Positions 25,350 through 34,331 of a stretch of DNA of 64,000 bases are shown here, one piece after another. Each line of letters opens with the position of its first letter. The stretch's first letter is position 1. A model generated the notes under the pieces. It did not search any database. It was not told the DNA's origin and saw nothing but the letters and a program-made list of their open reading frames with translations. Both the position numbers and the translations under genes were made by a program. Where the stretch lies: contig JAZKFZ010000001.1 of NCBI GenBank assembly GCA_040386155.1, positions 558,001 through 622,000 of the forward strand, read 5' to 3'. The stretch comes from M0103 sp040386155 (GTDB taxonomy: Bacteria; Bacteroidota; Bacteroidia; Flavobacteriales_D; Crocinitomicaceae).

Positions 25350-26784
25350 TTTTTTGTGCTTCAGAATGGTGCAATTGTTTTAATTTGTGCGTTAAGTAAC
25401 GATTAAAATTGATGACCAATAGTGGATGCGCATCCTTCAAGTTCGCTAACTTATTGTAATATTCTTGGTAGAGTTCTTCCTGATCAATTTTGTTTGTGTT
25501 GGGCAGTTTTAAAAGAAGGGAGAGTACTGATTTGTTTACGTTATTGTATTGATTTCTCGATTTCAGATAGCGCGTAGTATTTTTTACTGCATACTTGAGA
25601 TAATCGTGGTGTTTCAATTCGAAATGAAAAACACAATCCAGCACCAATGCTATACTGGTCATTTCAGCATCATAGTCTTGATCGTTATGCTGTAAATAGT
25701 GATTGATGATCAGTAAACCTTCATTATTTTTATTTAAAAACAAGTGTGCAATTGCAATTTTCAGAATCAATTCATTTTGAACATGCACCAAGGTGTTTCC
25801 TTGATTTGTTGAGTTCAATTGTTTATTGGCTACAACAAGTTGAGCTAATCTATCGTAGTTAAGTTCATAAATTGCTAGGTCGATTTCGCTTATTTCCCGG
25901 TGCATTACGCAGTTGGCTCTATGATGTTCATTTCCACCTTCTGCGAGGGTAATTTCGCTTAAAATGCTTGTTGCATCATTCAATTTCCCTTGTGCTAATG
26001 CGTTATTAAATCCGTTTCTATACATTTCCATCTGCAATCCGAAATAGTTAATCGTTAAATCAAGATGCTCAAGAAAAAGTTGTTTGTTGATGTTGTAGTA
26101 AATTTCAGCGTTTGAAAAATGCGATTGCTTTGTTGCTTTTAGCAATTCAATGTGATTGAAAAGCAATTGATTTTCCGTTGTACAAATAAGTTGACAGGAA
26201 GGTAACTCTGCAAAGTGTTCTGGATCTATTTTTAGCATTGAAAGGGCTTTACTCAGTTGTAAATAGACGAGTTCATTGCTTTGCAAATCTTCTAATTTAC
26301 TGTAGTTCACATGGAGATTTTTTAGCTCATTTTGATCCATTCCAAATTCACGATAATAATTGTTTTTTAGTCGAAATATCTTTTGAATAATCAAGCTGTA
26401 CTCACGCTTAATGGCTTGTTTTTCCACCGATAGAATTATTTTTTTGGCTTGTTCATGCAACGATTTTCCTATTAATATTTCTGCTGCATGGATTTGTCGC
26501 AAGAGTTGAGCTTCTTCTGAATTGCCCAAATGAAATGAATCCAAAGCACTGAGAATGTTGTTGTACAAGCGCTTTTTAGTAATTGAGAAGTTATTTAGAA
26601 AATTCTCACCGCTGAATTTTTGAAAAATTGAATCTTCACTATAGTTGCTTTGCTTTTCAATGTAATTGAATAAAGTAACATAATTGTTTTCTTCTCCAAT
26701 GGTATGTCGCGATGCAAAAAGTTTAAAGTATCGTTTCTCTGAGCGCGTCAAAGAATTAATTAAGTCAAATAATGTGTCTTTCAT
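25342..26784 (-). CDS. Helical-repeat protein of unknown function
   Basis: A 480-residue cytoplasmic protein that I do not recognise. It has no signal peptide and no membrane segment. It begins LFDLINSLTRSEKRYFKLFA, a start seen in a group of Bacteroidota proteins of unknown role, and continues with long amphipathic helices of tetratricopeptide-like character rich in Leu, Asn and Gln. The N-terminal 80 residues may form a separate small domain. It stands alone, 113 bp upstream of a lipoprotein gene terminator, and overlaps thiL by 8 bp at its 3' end. No function can be given. Confidence 0.8.
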   Translation of the reverse strand: MKDTLFDLINSLTRSEKRYFKLFASRHTIGEENNYVTLFNYIEKQSNYSEDSIFQKFSGENFLNNFSITKKRLYNNILSALDSFHLGNSEEAQLLRQIHAAEILIGKSLHEQAKKIILSVEKQAIKREYSLIIQKIFRLKNNYYREFGMDQNELKNLHVNYSKLEDLQSNELVYLQLSKALSMLKIDPEHFAELPSCQLICTTENQLLFNHIELLKATKQSHFSNAEIYYNINKQLFLEHLDLTINYFGLQMEMYRNGFNNALAQGKLNDATSILSEITLAEGGNEHHRANCVMHREISEIDLAIYELNYDRLAQLVVANKQLNSTNQGNTLVHVQNELILKIAIAHLFLNKNNEGLLIINHYLQHNDQDYDAEMTSIALVLDCVFHFELKHHDYLKYAVKNTTRYLKSRNQYNNVNKSVLSLLLKLPNTNKIDQEELYQEYYNKLANLKDAHPLLVINFNRYLTHKLKQLHHSEAQKIN

Positions 26785-26892
26785 TTCAAAGTAGTTTTCT
26801 TGCCATACATATCTTCTTGATACTAATGTATGAAATGAAAATGGCCAATTTTTTACCGATGAGTAATCGGTATGAATCCTTGAGTTAATTGC

Positions 26893-26927
26893 AAAAAAAA
26901 AGTCGCAATCAATTTGATCACGACTTT
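26893..26927 (-). terminator. Rho-independent terminator after the small lipoprotein
   Basis: On the minus strand AAAGTCG (26927-26921) pairs with CGACTTT (26905-26899), with further inner pairing of GATCAA with TTGATT, followed by a run of eight or more T down to 26893. It lies 20 bp after the lipoprotein stop. Confidence 0.8.
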
Positions 26928-26946
26928 CTAAAATGTGTATTTAGAT

Positions 26947-27177
26947 TTAATTTGCTCTTCTTTTTTTGTTACCATCCTCATCATTGTTAGGATCAGTAAT
27001 ACCACTTCCTTCATCATCAGTAGTGGTGGTTGGATCAAAACTTGGAGTAGTGTCAGTCTTTGCACTTTTCCATTGAGGAACAGCGGCATTTTCAGACATA
27101 GGCACAATTGTTTCCTTTGTACAAGAACTTAAAGCAACTGCTAAAATAACAAATGATATGTATACTAACTTTTTCAT
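26947..27177 (-). CDS. Small lipoprotein of unknown function
   Basis: A 76-residue protein with a type II signal peptide: the hydrophobic run SFVILAVALSSC ends in a lipobox (LSSC, Cys 19), so the mature part is a lipid-anchored peptide of about 58 residues. The rest is low complexity, rich in Thr, Asp and Pro, and ends in basic residues (KKRRAN). It has its own promoter within the end of the kinase gene and its own terminator, so it may be expressed independently of the two-component genes. Function unknown. Confidence 0.75.
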   Translation of the reverse strand: MKKLVYISFVILAVALSSCTKETIVPMSENAAVPQWKSAKTDTTPSFDPTTTTDDEGSGITDPNNDEDGNKKRRAN

Positions 27178-27194
27178 TTTTCTTCAATCCTTAA

Positions 27195-27225
27195 CAAACC
27201 TATGTCATTTATTTCAATTATCCAA
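27195..27225 (-). promoter_or_regulatory. Bacteroidota promoter TTG-N20-TAGGTTTG for the small lipoprotein
   Basis: Minus-strand TTG (27225-27223) and TAGGTTTG (27202-27195) are 20 nt apart, an exact fit to the -33/-7 pattern. The -33 part lies inside the 3' end of the kinase gene and the -7 part is 17 nt before the lipoprotein ATG. Confidence 0.6.
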
Positions 27226-30147
27226 ATTTATTATCTGAATTTTTATTGTAACGTAGGTTCCATTGATTCTACGGTATTCATCTTCGATTTGAATGGGGCC
27301 AATGATCTCAATTCTTCGATCTCCAAATTTGTTTAATAACTCGATTCGCTTAGAGGTGATTTCCATTCCTTGAGACTTGTGATCACCGTCGTATTCAGTT
27401 TTATTTTTCTTACTTTCTTCAATTCCAACACCGTTATCACTCAAATTGATGACTAGATATTCATCAACCATGTTTATGTCCACCTCAATTTTACCCACTT
27501 TGTCCTCATTGGGCAAAATACCGTGTATGATAGAGTTTTCTACAAAAGGTTGCAAGATCATCGCGGGAATTATGATTTCATCTTGTTCCACTTCTTCATC
27601 ACATGTGATCGAATAGGAAAAGCGATCTTTAAAACGCATACTTTCCAGCGATAAATATAAATCGAGACGATCTAGTTCCTGCGCCAAAGTTACCTGATTT
27701 CCCTCCTCAGAGGAATCAAGATTTTTTCGAATAAGTTTGGCAAAATTGGTAAGAAATCGATTGGCTGATAGTTTATCTTGGGTATTGATGAAGTACTGAA
27801 TAGAATTCAGTGAGTTAAATATGAAATGTCGGTTCATACTTGCATTCAAAGAACGCTGTTCAAGAGATAGTAATCTAGATTTAAATTCGAGTCGCTCGCG
27901 TTCATTAGCATCTCGTTCTCCCTTTAATTTTAAGCGAAAGAAATTGTACACAATCAACGACACAATGGCCAGCACTAAAGTAAAAAACCACCACGTTTTA
28001 TAGAATGCTTGCTTTACTGTAATAGGAATCCTAATTTGGTTTGATACTTTTCCTTGCGCATCTATACATTTTGCAAGTAGGACGTAGTTTCCTGCGGGTA
28101 GGGAATTGTAGCTAATACTTGAGTTGTTACTTGCCGGACTCCAATTGCTTTCCAAGCCCTCTAACTTATATTGATATTGCATTCCTGGAAAATTGGCCAA
28201 GGAAATTGCTTGAAAATCGAATGCTAAATTGTTTTTATTGTAAGGCAGCACTAGCTGATTTGGTATGCCAAGTTTGCTAACGTGATCACTGTATTTATCG
28301 AAATCTCCTTTCTGGAAATTGACAATTAAGTTTTTTAAAATTAATAACGGAGCTTCTTCATGCCCTAATTCCAGCGCTGGACGGTACTTTACTAATCCAG
28401 AGGCTGTTCCAAACCATAAATTGCCAGCATAATCAAAGTAAGAAGCATTGATATTGGTTTCCAGGTTCACAATTCCTTCACTTGTGCCAAAACGCTGTGC
28501 CTTGTATTCTTTGTTGCCTTTTCCTTTTCCTTCTGAGATAATATAGAGACCATTGTTGGTTCCAACATACAAATTGTCATCTCTACGATTTAAAAAATTG
28601 ATGTAGTTCGATGCAGGATTTTTTGAGTAGTTGATATTGCTGGTTTTTTCTCCGTCGAAAAGAAATAGTCCCTCTTCAGTGCCAATCCACAAATTACCTT
28701 TATTGTCACTTTCAATACCATAAATTGATTTGTAAAAATTTCCTACAGCAATCAGTTGATCATTTTGAATTTTAAACAAACCCATGTCTGTTGCGCAATA
28801 AACAGTGTTATCATACTTGCAAAAGCTACGTACGGTTTCAATCCCATCATTGCCCAATTTTTTAATTTTTCCATTGCGATAGATGGAAACACCTTCTGCT
28901 CCGCCAATGTAAAATGTACTACTATTCATTTTAAATAGGGTAGTGATTTTATCACCAGGAGTTCCATCTTCGTAATAATATTCCTTCAAAATTTTCTCTC
29001 CACTCAAAGCAAAAAGTCCAGAGCCTGTTCCTACCCAACTTAAGCCGTCAACGTCGTGAATGCTCGACCAAACAGTGTTGTTTCCAATTTCAATTGATTT
29101 ACGTTGGCCGTTTGCATAAAGAATATCCAAACCTTTGTCATAACTCCCAAACCAAAAGTTTTTTTGGCGATCTTGACTTATTGATAAGTATAGATCAGAG
29201 CTTAACCCCGCATTTTTGTTGTAATAAACAAACGTTTTTCCCGTAAATCGAATCAATCCCTTTCCTTCGCTAGCTAACCAAATATTGCCATGGTTATCCT
29301 CGAAAATTTCTTGGATAGCCTGCATCGGAAGGCCGTTCTTTTCACTTAATTCAATTATTTTTTGAGTGTTGTCGTACAGGAAAATTCCTTCATTGGTATT
29401 GATCCAACATTGATTTTCTTTATTGAAATAGAGGGACTTTATTGCACTTGGAAATTTGCTTGATGCTAAACTTGCTAAGTGTGTACTTTCATTAATTTTG
29501 AATAATCCATCTTGAAATGTTGCCGCGTAAATTATCTTTCCATTACTTTTCAGCGAGGAGATACTAATTTCTTCCAAGCCTTTTACAAGATTCCATTTTT
29601 TTAGATCTGAACTGTAAAACACACCTCGCTTTGTGGCAATATAGATGAATTTTCCATGGATAGCAATGTCCCTAATTCGTTCTGTGTCGGTAATTGAAAT
29701 GCTGATTTTCGATAATTTGTCTTTGACAATTTTATACAATCCAGACCCATTCGTTGAGAAAATTAATTGATTATTGAAGGGAAGAATTTTTGATACTTTA
29801 ACTTTTCGATAGGCTTTATCCAGCTGCCAATTTTTAAATCCACCAGCAATTTTTTTAGACACACCTCCTTCATGACCGATCCACAATTCTTTATTAAAAA
29901 ATGAAAGCGTGGAAATTCTGTTATTCAATAAGCCGTCATCGGCAGTGAAAGGTTCGAATTCTTTACCATTAAATTTTGCGAGGCCTCCAAGTGTTCCTAC
30001 CCAAAGGAAATTAAGGTCATCTTGTACTACTGAAGTCACCTGTGTTTGAGGTAAACCTTGTTCCGTGCTGTAACTTAAAAAAGTATATTGCTGCCCAAAC
30101 GAAGCAACAGAAATGAGAATTGAAAATAGAAGGATGAAAAATCGCAT
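27214..30147 (-). CDS. Propeller-type sensor histidine kinase (LytS-like)
   Basis: A 977-residue sensor. The signal peptide (residues 1-19) leads to a periplasmic sensor of repeated two-component-regulator propeller blades (about 20-580; repeats of the form NIWLASEGKGLIRF), followed by a Y_Y_Y domain (about 640-710), one membrane helix near residues 718-737 and a LytS-type cytoplasmic kinase. The phospho-acceptor histidine is in RHFIFNSLNSIQ near residue 770 and the ATPase region has LSDNGVGIEE. The ATG at 30147 shares one base with the stop of the upstream regulator; a TTG at 30150 is not preferred. The regulator and kinase form one operon. The signal sensed is unknown. Confidence 0.9.
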   Translation of the reverse strand: MRFFILLFSILISVASFGQQYTFLSYSTEQGLPQTQVTSVVQDDLNFLWVGTLGGLAKFNGKEFEPFTADDGLLNNRISTLSFFNKELWIGHEGGVSKKIAGGFKNWQLDKAYRKVKVSKILPFNNQLIFSTNGSGLYKIVKDKLSKISISITDTERIRDIAIHGKFIYIATKRGVFYSSDLKKWNLVKGLEEISISSLKSNGKIIYAATFQDGLFKINESTHLASLASSKFPSAIKSLYFNKENQCWINTNEGIFLYDNTQKIIELSEKNGLPMQAIQEIFEDNHGNIWLASEGKGLIRFTGKTFVYYNKNAGLSSDLYLSISQDRQKNFWFGSYDKGLDILYANGQRKSIEIGNNTVWSSIHDVDGLSWVGTGSGLFALSGEKILKEYYYEDGTPGDKITTLFKMNSSTFYIGGAEGVSIYRNGKIKKLGNDGIETVRSFCKYDNTVYCATDMGLFKIQNDQLIAVGNFYKSIYGIESDNKGNLWIGTEEGLFLFDGEKTSNINYSKNPASNYINFLNRRDDNLYVGTNNGLYIISEGKGKGNKEYKAQRFGTSEGIVNLETNINASYFDYAGNLWFGTASGLVKYRPALELGHEEAPLLILKNLIVNFQKGDFDKYSDHVSKLGIPNQLVLPYNKNNLAFDFQAISLANFPGMQYQYKLEGLESNWSPASNNSSISYNSLPAGNYVLLAKCIDAQGKVSNQIRIPITVKQAFYKTWWFFTLVLAIVSLIVYNFFRLKLKGERDANERERLEFKSRLLSLEQRSLNASMNRHFIFNSLNSIQYFINTQDKLSANRFLTNFAKLIRKNLDSSEEGNQVTLAQELDRLDLYLSLESMRFKDRFSYSITCDEEVEQDEIIIPAMILQPFVENSIIHGILPNEDKVGKIEVDINMVDEYLVINLSDNGVGIEESKKNKTEYDGDHKSQGMEITSKRIELLNKFGDRRIEIIGPIQIEDEYRRINGTYVTIKIQIINLDN

Positions 30148-30923
30148 CAATGTTCTTTAAGCATTTTCACAAAATCAGTTACTCGATTTCTAGCAACTGG
30201 AATTTGCATTCCTCCTTTCAAAACAGCAAAATGACCATCTTCATTTATATAGTCTGTTAGCAAGTCTAAATTAATAATATGTGATTTATGCACCCTGAAA
30301 AAGCGAAGTGGATTTAGAATTGATTCGTATGTTTTTAAAGTACGTGTGTCGAGATAGCGCGATCCATCCTTAAAGTAAATCGTGGTGCAATTACCATTCG
30401 CTTCCAAATGAATGATGGATTCGTCCTCAACAATTTTTAAGCCTTTAGTATGACTAATCGCTATTCGATTGTTGGCTTTTCCTTTTACTAAATTGTCAGA
30501 CAAGTTACGTAATGCACTGTAGTAATTAGGTAGGTATTCTGGATTTGTTGCTATGTTTTGTTTTGCAATTTTTAGCTTTTCTACTGCTGTTTGCAATTCC
30601 TCAATATCGATTGGTTTTAGTAAATAATAGATGGCATTGGCATTGAATGCTTTTACCGCATAGTCTTTAAACGCAGTTACGAAAACCACCAAAAAATCTT
30701 TGTTTTCTATTTCGTCTAATAACTCAAATCCTTCTGCGCCAGAGGGCATTCTAATGTCTAGGAAAACCACATCGGGTTTGGAAGATTCAATAATTGCCTT
30801 TGCCTGTGATTTTCGAGACGCTTCCCCGATTATATCTACATCTGGACAATATTCTTCCAATAGCATGATGAGGTTTTTTCTTGCAAACTCTTCATCATCA
30901 ACAACAATTGCTCTTAGTTTCAT
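30147..30923 (-). CDS. LytTR-family response regulator
   Basis: A 258-residue response regulator with a receiver domain (about residues 1-125) and a LytTR DNA-binding domain (about 155-255). The phospho-accepting Asp 56 is in DVVFLDIRMPS, the acidic pair is VVDDEE, and the conserved Lys is in YYLLKPID. In the LytTR domain the segments HLEANGNCTTIYF and FFRVHKSHIINLDLL are visible. It is transcribed first, followed by the propeller kinase whose start overlaps its stop by one base, so the two should work as a cognate pair. Target genes are not visible in the window. Confidence 0.92.
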   Translation of the reverse strand: MKLRAIVVDDEEFARKNLIMLLEEYCPDVDIIGEASRKSQAKAIIESSKPDVVFLDIRMPSGAEGFELLDEIENKDFLVVFVTAFKDYAVKAFNANAIYYLLKPIDIEELQTAVEKLKIAKQNIATNPEYLPNYYSALRNLSDNLVKGKANNRIAISHTKGLKIVEDESIIHLEANGNCTTIYFKDGSRYLDTRTLKTYESILNPLRFFRVHKSHIINLDLLTDYINEDGHFAVLKGGMQIPVARNRVTDFVKMLKEH

Positions 30924-31060
30924 AGGTTTTTATTTTAGAAGTGCGCTTGACCGAATGTACTATTATATTTTTTGTACGATTGAAGTTCGACAACCCTTAA
31001 CATTGTAAAAATAACACATAAAAGTAAAATTTCACCCTTTAACTAAACAGTTTATGCAGA

Positions 31061-31831
31061 TCAAATAGTATTAAAAACTGATTTTAAAATCTTCTTCACT
31101 TCCTTTGTTTTTTCGATGTGTGCCATGTGTCCGCAATTTTCGATCTCAAAATAATTTGGGTTGTTTCCTGTTATTAATGGATTCCATAATGCCTTTGGTG
31201 CCACTGGATCTTTATCGCCTTGAATGATGAAAAAATCGTGAGGGTGCTCTAGTAGTAGTTTTAGATGTCGTTTTCGTTTCGACATAGCGATGGACGAATA
31301 AGCAATTGCCTCGGGGGACATGGTGAGTGCTTCTGCCAAAAGTTGATCGATATTGCTTTTATGTAGTTTTTTATCAAGGAATAGGTTTGGAACGGCTTCT
31401 TTCAAAAAAAGTGATTTTCCTTCATGTATAAAAGAAGCAATTCTGAGCCGATCAAGTGCTTTTTGTTTAGTGTCGGACCAATAATTGGAATTTAAAAGAA
31501 TTACTTTTTCGACGAACGCGAGTTGACTTTTCATTTCCAGTGCAACATAACCTCCCATAGAATGACCTATTACGGAGCATCTCTCAATTTCAAGTTGTTC
31601 CAATGTTGAAACCACTCTTTTGAGCATATTATTGATAGAAGGGTTTCCGTTTGAATTAGATGAGGCACCATGTCCAGGCAATTCGATCAATACACATTGA
31701 ATTCCAAATTCCATCAGTGGAAGATAGTTCCACATGCTATTGGATTCCAAAAATCCGTGAAGAAAAACTACAGGGTAGCCTTCACCAAGGATCTTCATGT
31801 TCAGAAGTTCGTTGTTCTTAGCCTTCGCCAT
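31061..31831 (-). CDS. Alpha/beta-hydrolase fold protein
   Basis: A 256-residue cytoplasmic hydrolase. The oxyanion motif is VVFLHGFLESNSMW (residues about 20-33), the nucleophile elbow GHSMGGYVALEM (Ser near 94), and the late acid and histidine are in IQGDKDPVA and ENCGHMAHIE. All three catalytic residues appear present. The substrate is unknown; esterases, lipases and dehalogenases share this fold. The start codon ATG at 31831 overlaps the end of the upstream aminopeptidase gene by 14 bp in another frame, so the pair is coupled. Confidence 0.88.
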   Translation of the reverse strand: MAKAKNNELLNMKILGEGYPVVFLHGFLESNSMWNYLPLMEFGIQCVLIELPGHGASSNSNGNPSINNMLKRVVSTLEQLEIERCSVIGHSMGGYVALEMKSQLAFVEKVILLNSNYWSDTKQKALDRLRIASFIHEGKSLFLKEAVPNLFLDKKLHKSNIDQLLAEALTMSPEAIAYSSIAMSKRKRHLKLLLEHPHDFFIIQGDKDPVAPKALWNPLITGNNPNYFEIENCGHMAHIEKTKEVKKILKSVFNTI

Positions 31832-33116
31832 TCATCAAAGCTTCAATTTCGTCGATGTGAATGGGAATATCTTTCATTAAATTGAATGCGGGTGCATTTT
31901 CCATAATAACAAGATTGTCTTCTAAGCGAATTCCCAAACCTTCTTCTTGTATGTAGATGCCCGGTTCACACGTGAACACCATTCCAGCTGCAATTGGTTC
32001 GTTCCATAATCCAACATCATGCGTATCTAGTCCTAGAAAATGACTTGTACCGTGCATGAAATATTTTTTGTAAGCTGGCCAGTCAGGATTTTGATTTTGA
32101 ATATCAGTTTTGTCAATTAAACCTAAATTGAGCAGTTGTCCTTCCATAATTTTTCCCACTTCTTTTTGGTACTCGGTTAATATTGTGCCAGGAACCAACA
32201 TTTTTTCAGCTTCATTTTTCACATGAAGTACTGCGCTGTAAACATCTTTTTGACGCTGCGTAAATCGTCCATTCACAGGCAAGCAGCGCGTCATGTCAGA
32301 TGAATAATTGGCATATTCAGCAGCAACATCGAGCAACATTAGGTCGCCATCTTTACACATTTGATTGTTCTCGATATAGTGAAGAACGCATGCACTTTTT
32401 CCGGAAGCAATAATTGGTGTGTAAGCAAAACCTTTTGATTTATTCCGCACAAATTCGTGAATTAATTCCGCTTCAATTTCATATTCCCAAACACCTGCTT
32501 TTACGAAGGGAAGCAATCGTCTAAATCCTGCCTCAGTAATTTTACAAGCGCGTTGAATTAAATCAATCTCAATTTGCTCTTTAATTGAGCGGATCTTGTG
32601 CAGTATGGGAGCACTTTTATGCAGTTGATGTGCAGGATAGTTCAGTTTCATTTGCGCTATAAATCGATCTTCTCGGGTTTCAACTTCTGTGTTAGCACGC
32701 AAATGCTCGTTAGTATTGATATAGACGCCCTTGGCTTCAGCCATTAGCTGCTTAAAAATGGTTTGAAATTGATTCAACCAATATACAGTTTTAATCCCTG
32801 AAGTGTCGAATGCGCTTTTTTTGGTCAATTTTTCTCCTTCCCAAATCGCAATTAATTCACTTGTTTCTTTTAAAAATAAGATTTCACGATGCGCTTCATT
32901 GCTCGCAGAAGGAAAAATAACAAGAATAGATTCTTTCTGGTCAACACCTGATAAATAGAAGATATCACGATGTTGTTGAAAAGGCATTGTGCTATCAGCA
33001 CTTATAGGATAGATGTCGTTTGAGTTAAATACTGCTAAGGTCTGCGATTCCATTCTTTCTGCAAACTTCTTTCTATTTTTGATGTAAAGCTCCTTTTCAA
33101 TTTGATCGTATTTCAT
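31818..33116 (-). CDS. M24 metallopeptidase, Xaa-Pro aminopeptidase (PepP type)
   Basis: A 432-residue aminopeptidase P-like enzyme that removes N-terminal residues preceding proline. The N-terminal creatinase-like domain (about 1-165, with PFQQHRDIFYLSGVDQKE) is followed by the pita-bread catalytic domain. Metal ligands are visible in LLDVAAEYANYSSDMTRCLP (two Asp), HGTSHFLGLDTHDVG (His), and TCEPGIYIQEEGLGIRLEDN (two Glu). Length and domain order match PepP. It is cytoplasmic, with no signal peptide. The alpha/beta-hydrolase gene overlaps its end. Confidence 0.93.
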   Translation of the reverse strand: MKYDQIEKELYIKNRKKFAERMESQTLAVFNSNDIYPISADSTMPFQQHRDIFYLSGVDQKESILVIFPSASNEAHREILFLKETSELIAIWEGEKLTKKSAFDTSGIKTVYWLNQFQTIFKQLMAEAKGVYINTNEHLRANTEVETREDRFIAQMKLNYPAHQLHKSAPILHKIRSIKEQIEIDLIQRACKITEAGFRRLLPFVKAGVWEYEIEAELIHEFVRNKSKGFAYTPIIASGKSACVLHYIENNQMCKDGDLMLLDVAAEYANYSSDMTRCLPVNGRFTQRQKDVYSAVLHVKNEAEKMLVPGTILTEYQKEVGKIMEGQLLNLGLIDKTDIQNQNPDWPAYKKYFMHGTSHFLGLDTHDVGLWNEPIAAGMVFTCEPGIYIQEEGLGIRLEDNLVIMENAPAFNLMKDIPIHIDEIEALMNGEG

Positions 33117-33213
33117 CTTCTGTAATATTTGATGGAAAATTAGGAATTAAAATTTAGTTGAGAAAAACTAAAATGATTTTTAAGAACGTAAATTGTTTAC
33201 GATCATACCTAGT

Positions 33214-33221
33214 CATCTTTG
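33214..33221 (+). promoter_or_regulatory. Near-consensus -7 box (CATCTTTG)
   Basis: Only the first base differs from TAnnTTTG. It lies 20 nt before the ATG at 33242. No -33 TTG was matched. Confidence 0.3.
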
Positions 33222-33241
33222 TCAAAATTAAAATTGAAAAG

Positions 33242-33559
33242 ATGGAAAATTTTGGTAGAAGTTTTAAAGTGAATCAGTTGACATTTAACAACTATTCAAA
33301 GCATGTTGAATTGGAGGGGATATTGTTTCAAGACAATTTGTCGTATGAATCAAACCTACGAATTTCAGTAGATCAAATCAATAAAGTATTGAATTTTTTG
33401 CAAGTAGAAAATCCTTCCGAAGATTTGAATTCGATGTTGGAGGTTGATGAATTTCCAAATAATGAGACGTATTATTCGATGAATTTAGCAGCGTTGAGTG
33501 GAAAAATTTCATTTGAAATGTTATTTCCAGATCAGCGTTACAAGCTAATTAGAGCATAA
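33242..33559 (+). CDS. Small protein of unknown function
   Basis: A 105-residue cytoplasmic protein of unknown function. The start is placed at the ATG at 33242 (MENFGRSFKVN). Upstream in-frame TTG 33158 and ATG 33173 are less likely, because a near-consensus -7 box (CATCTTTG) ends 20 nt before 33242, the same distance as in other promoters here. The protein is acidic and has no motif that I know. It is followed by 105 bp of non-coding sequence and then a lipoprotein gene with the same orientation. Confidence 0.6.
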   Translation: MENFGRSFKVNQLTFNNYSKHVELEGILFQDNLSYESNLRISVDQINKVLNFLQVENPSEDLNSMLEVDEFPNNETYYSMNLAALSGKISFEMLFPDQRYKLIRA

Positions 33560-33664
33560 TTTAATGCAGCAAGCAACCGAATTGTTTTTTTTTCGTATTT
33601 TCGTTGTAACATTCTTGTATGTGAGATTGTTTTAGACTGCAGACTATACTATAAACTAAAAGCT

Positions 33665-34297
33665 ATGAATAAATTTAGATTCGGGATTTCTCTGGTTGTA
33701 CTTACTGGAATGATACTACCTTCTTGTATTAAACATGAAATAATTCCGCCGCCAGAACCTGTTATTGAATTAACTTGTAATTTTTATGGTGTCGTAAATG
33801 GTACTGACGTAGAGTTGACGCAGAACGTTAATGGTTATGATAATCTTCCAACGAAAGAAAAAATTATCTTAAGTGCGCCACAACTTTCTTCAGCTACCTA
33901 TTACGCTCGTATGGGTTCAGCTCAATCTCAACGATATGTTCAAGTTGGTTTAGGAAGCATTCAATGGGATGCCTCTGCAGTGAATGACCCATCGTTAACA
34001 CAGTTCAATGATTTTTTCTTAGCTGCAACAACCCCTCCATTCTCTGATGGAGCAGTTGCTGGATTCGAATTTGAATATAGAGATGCTAATGGAAAGATTT
34101 GGAATTCGCATGCAGTGAATCCAAATGCACAAGCTGTAGCCTTTACCAACATTGTTCAGGAAAGTGATGCAGCTGGTGACTACTCTAAATTTCAATGTAA
34201 CTTTTCTTGTTATGTTTACAATCAAGACGTTGTAACTTTGTTGTGGGATTCAATCCCCGTACAAAATGCAACTTTAAAAGCTTGGTTTAAAAGATAA
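33665..34297 (+). CDS. Lipoprotein of unknown function
   Basis: A 210-residue lipoprotein with a type II signal (hydrophobic run LVVLTGMILPSC, lipobox Cys 21). The mature part begins with a proline-rich linker (PPPEP) and then a beta-rich body with no domain I recognise. It ends just before a strong terminator, so it is probably a single-gene unit or the end of one with the small protein upstream. Confidence 0.78.
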   Translation: MNKFRFGISLVVLTGMILPSCIKHEIIPPPEPVIELTCNFYGVVNGTDVELTQNVNGYDNLPTKEKIILSAPQLSSATYYARMGSAQSQRYVQVGLGSIQWDASAVNDPSLTQFNDFFLAATTPPFSDGAVAGFEFEYRDANGKIWNSHAVNPNAQAVAFTNIVQESDAAGDYSKFQCNFSCYVYNQDVVTLLWDSIPVQNATLKAWFKR

Positions 34298-34302
34298 TAA
34301 AT

Positions 34303-34324
34303 AGCGACTTCGGTCGCTTTTTTC
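34303..34324 (+). terminator. Rho-independent terminator with a UUCG tetraloop
   Basis: AGCGAC (34303-34308) pairs with GTCGCT (34313-34318) around a TTCG loop, an exceptionally stable hairpin, followed by a run of T to 34324. It lies 5 bp after the lipoprotein stop and 8 bp before the next start. Confidence 0.85.
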
Positions 34325-34331
34325 GTTTAAG

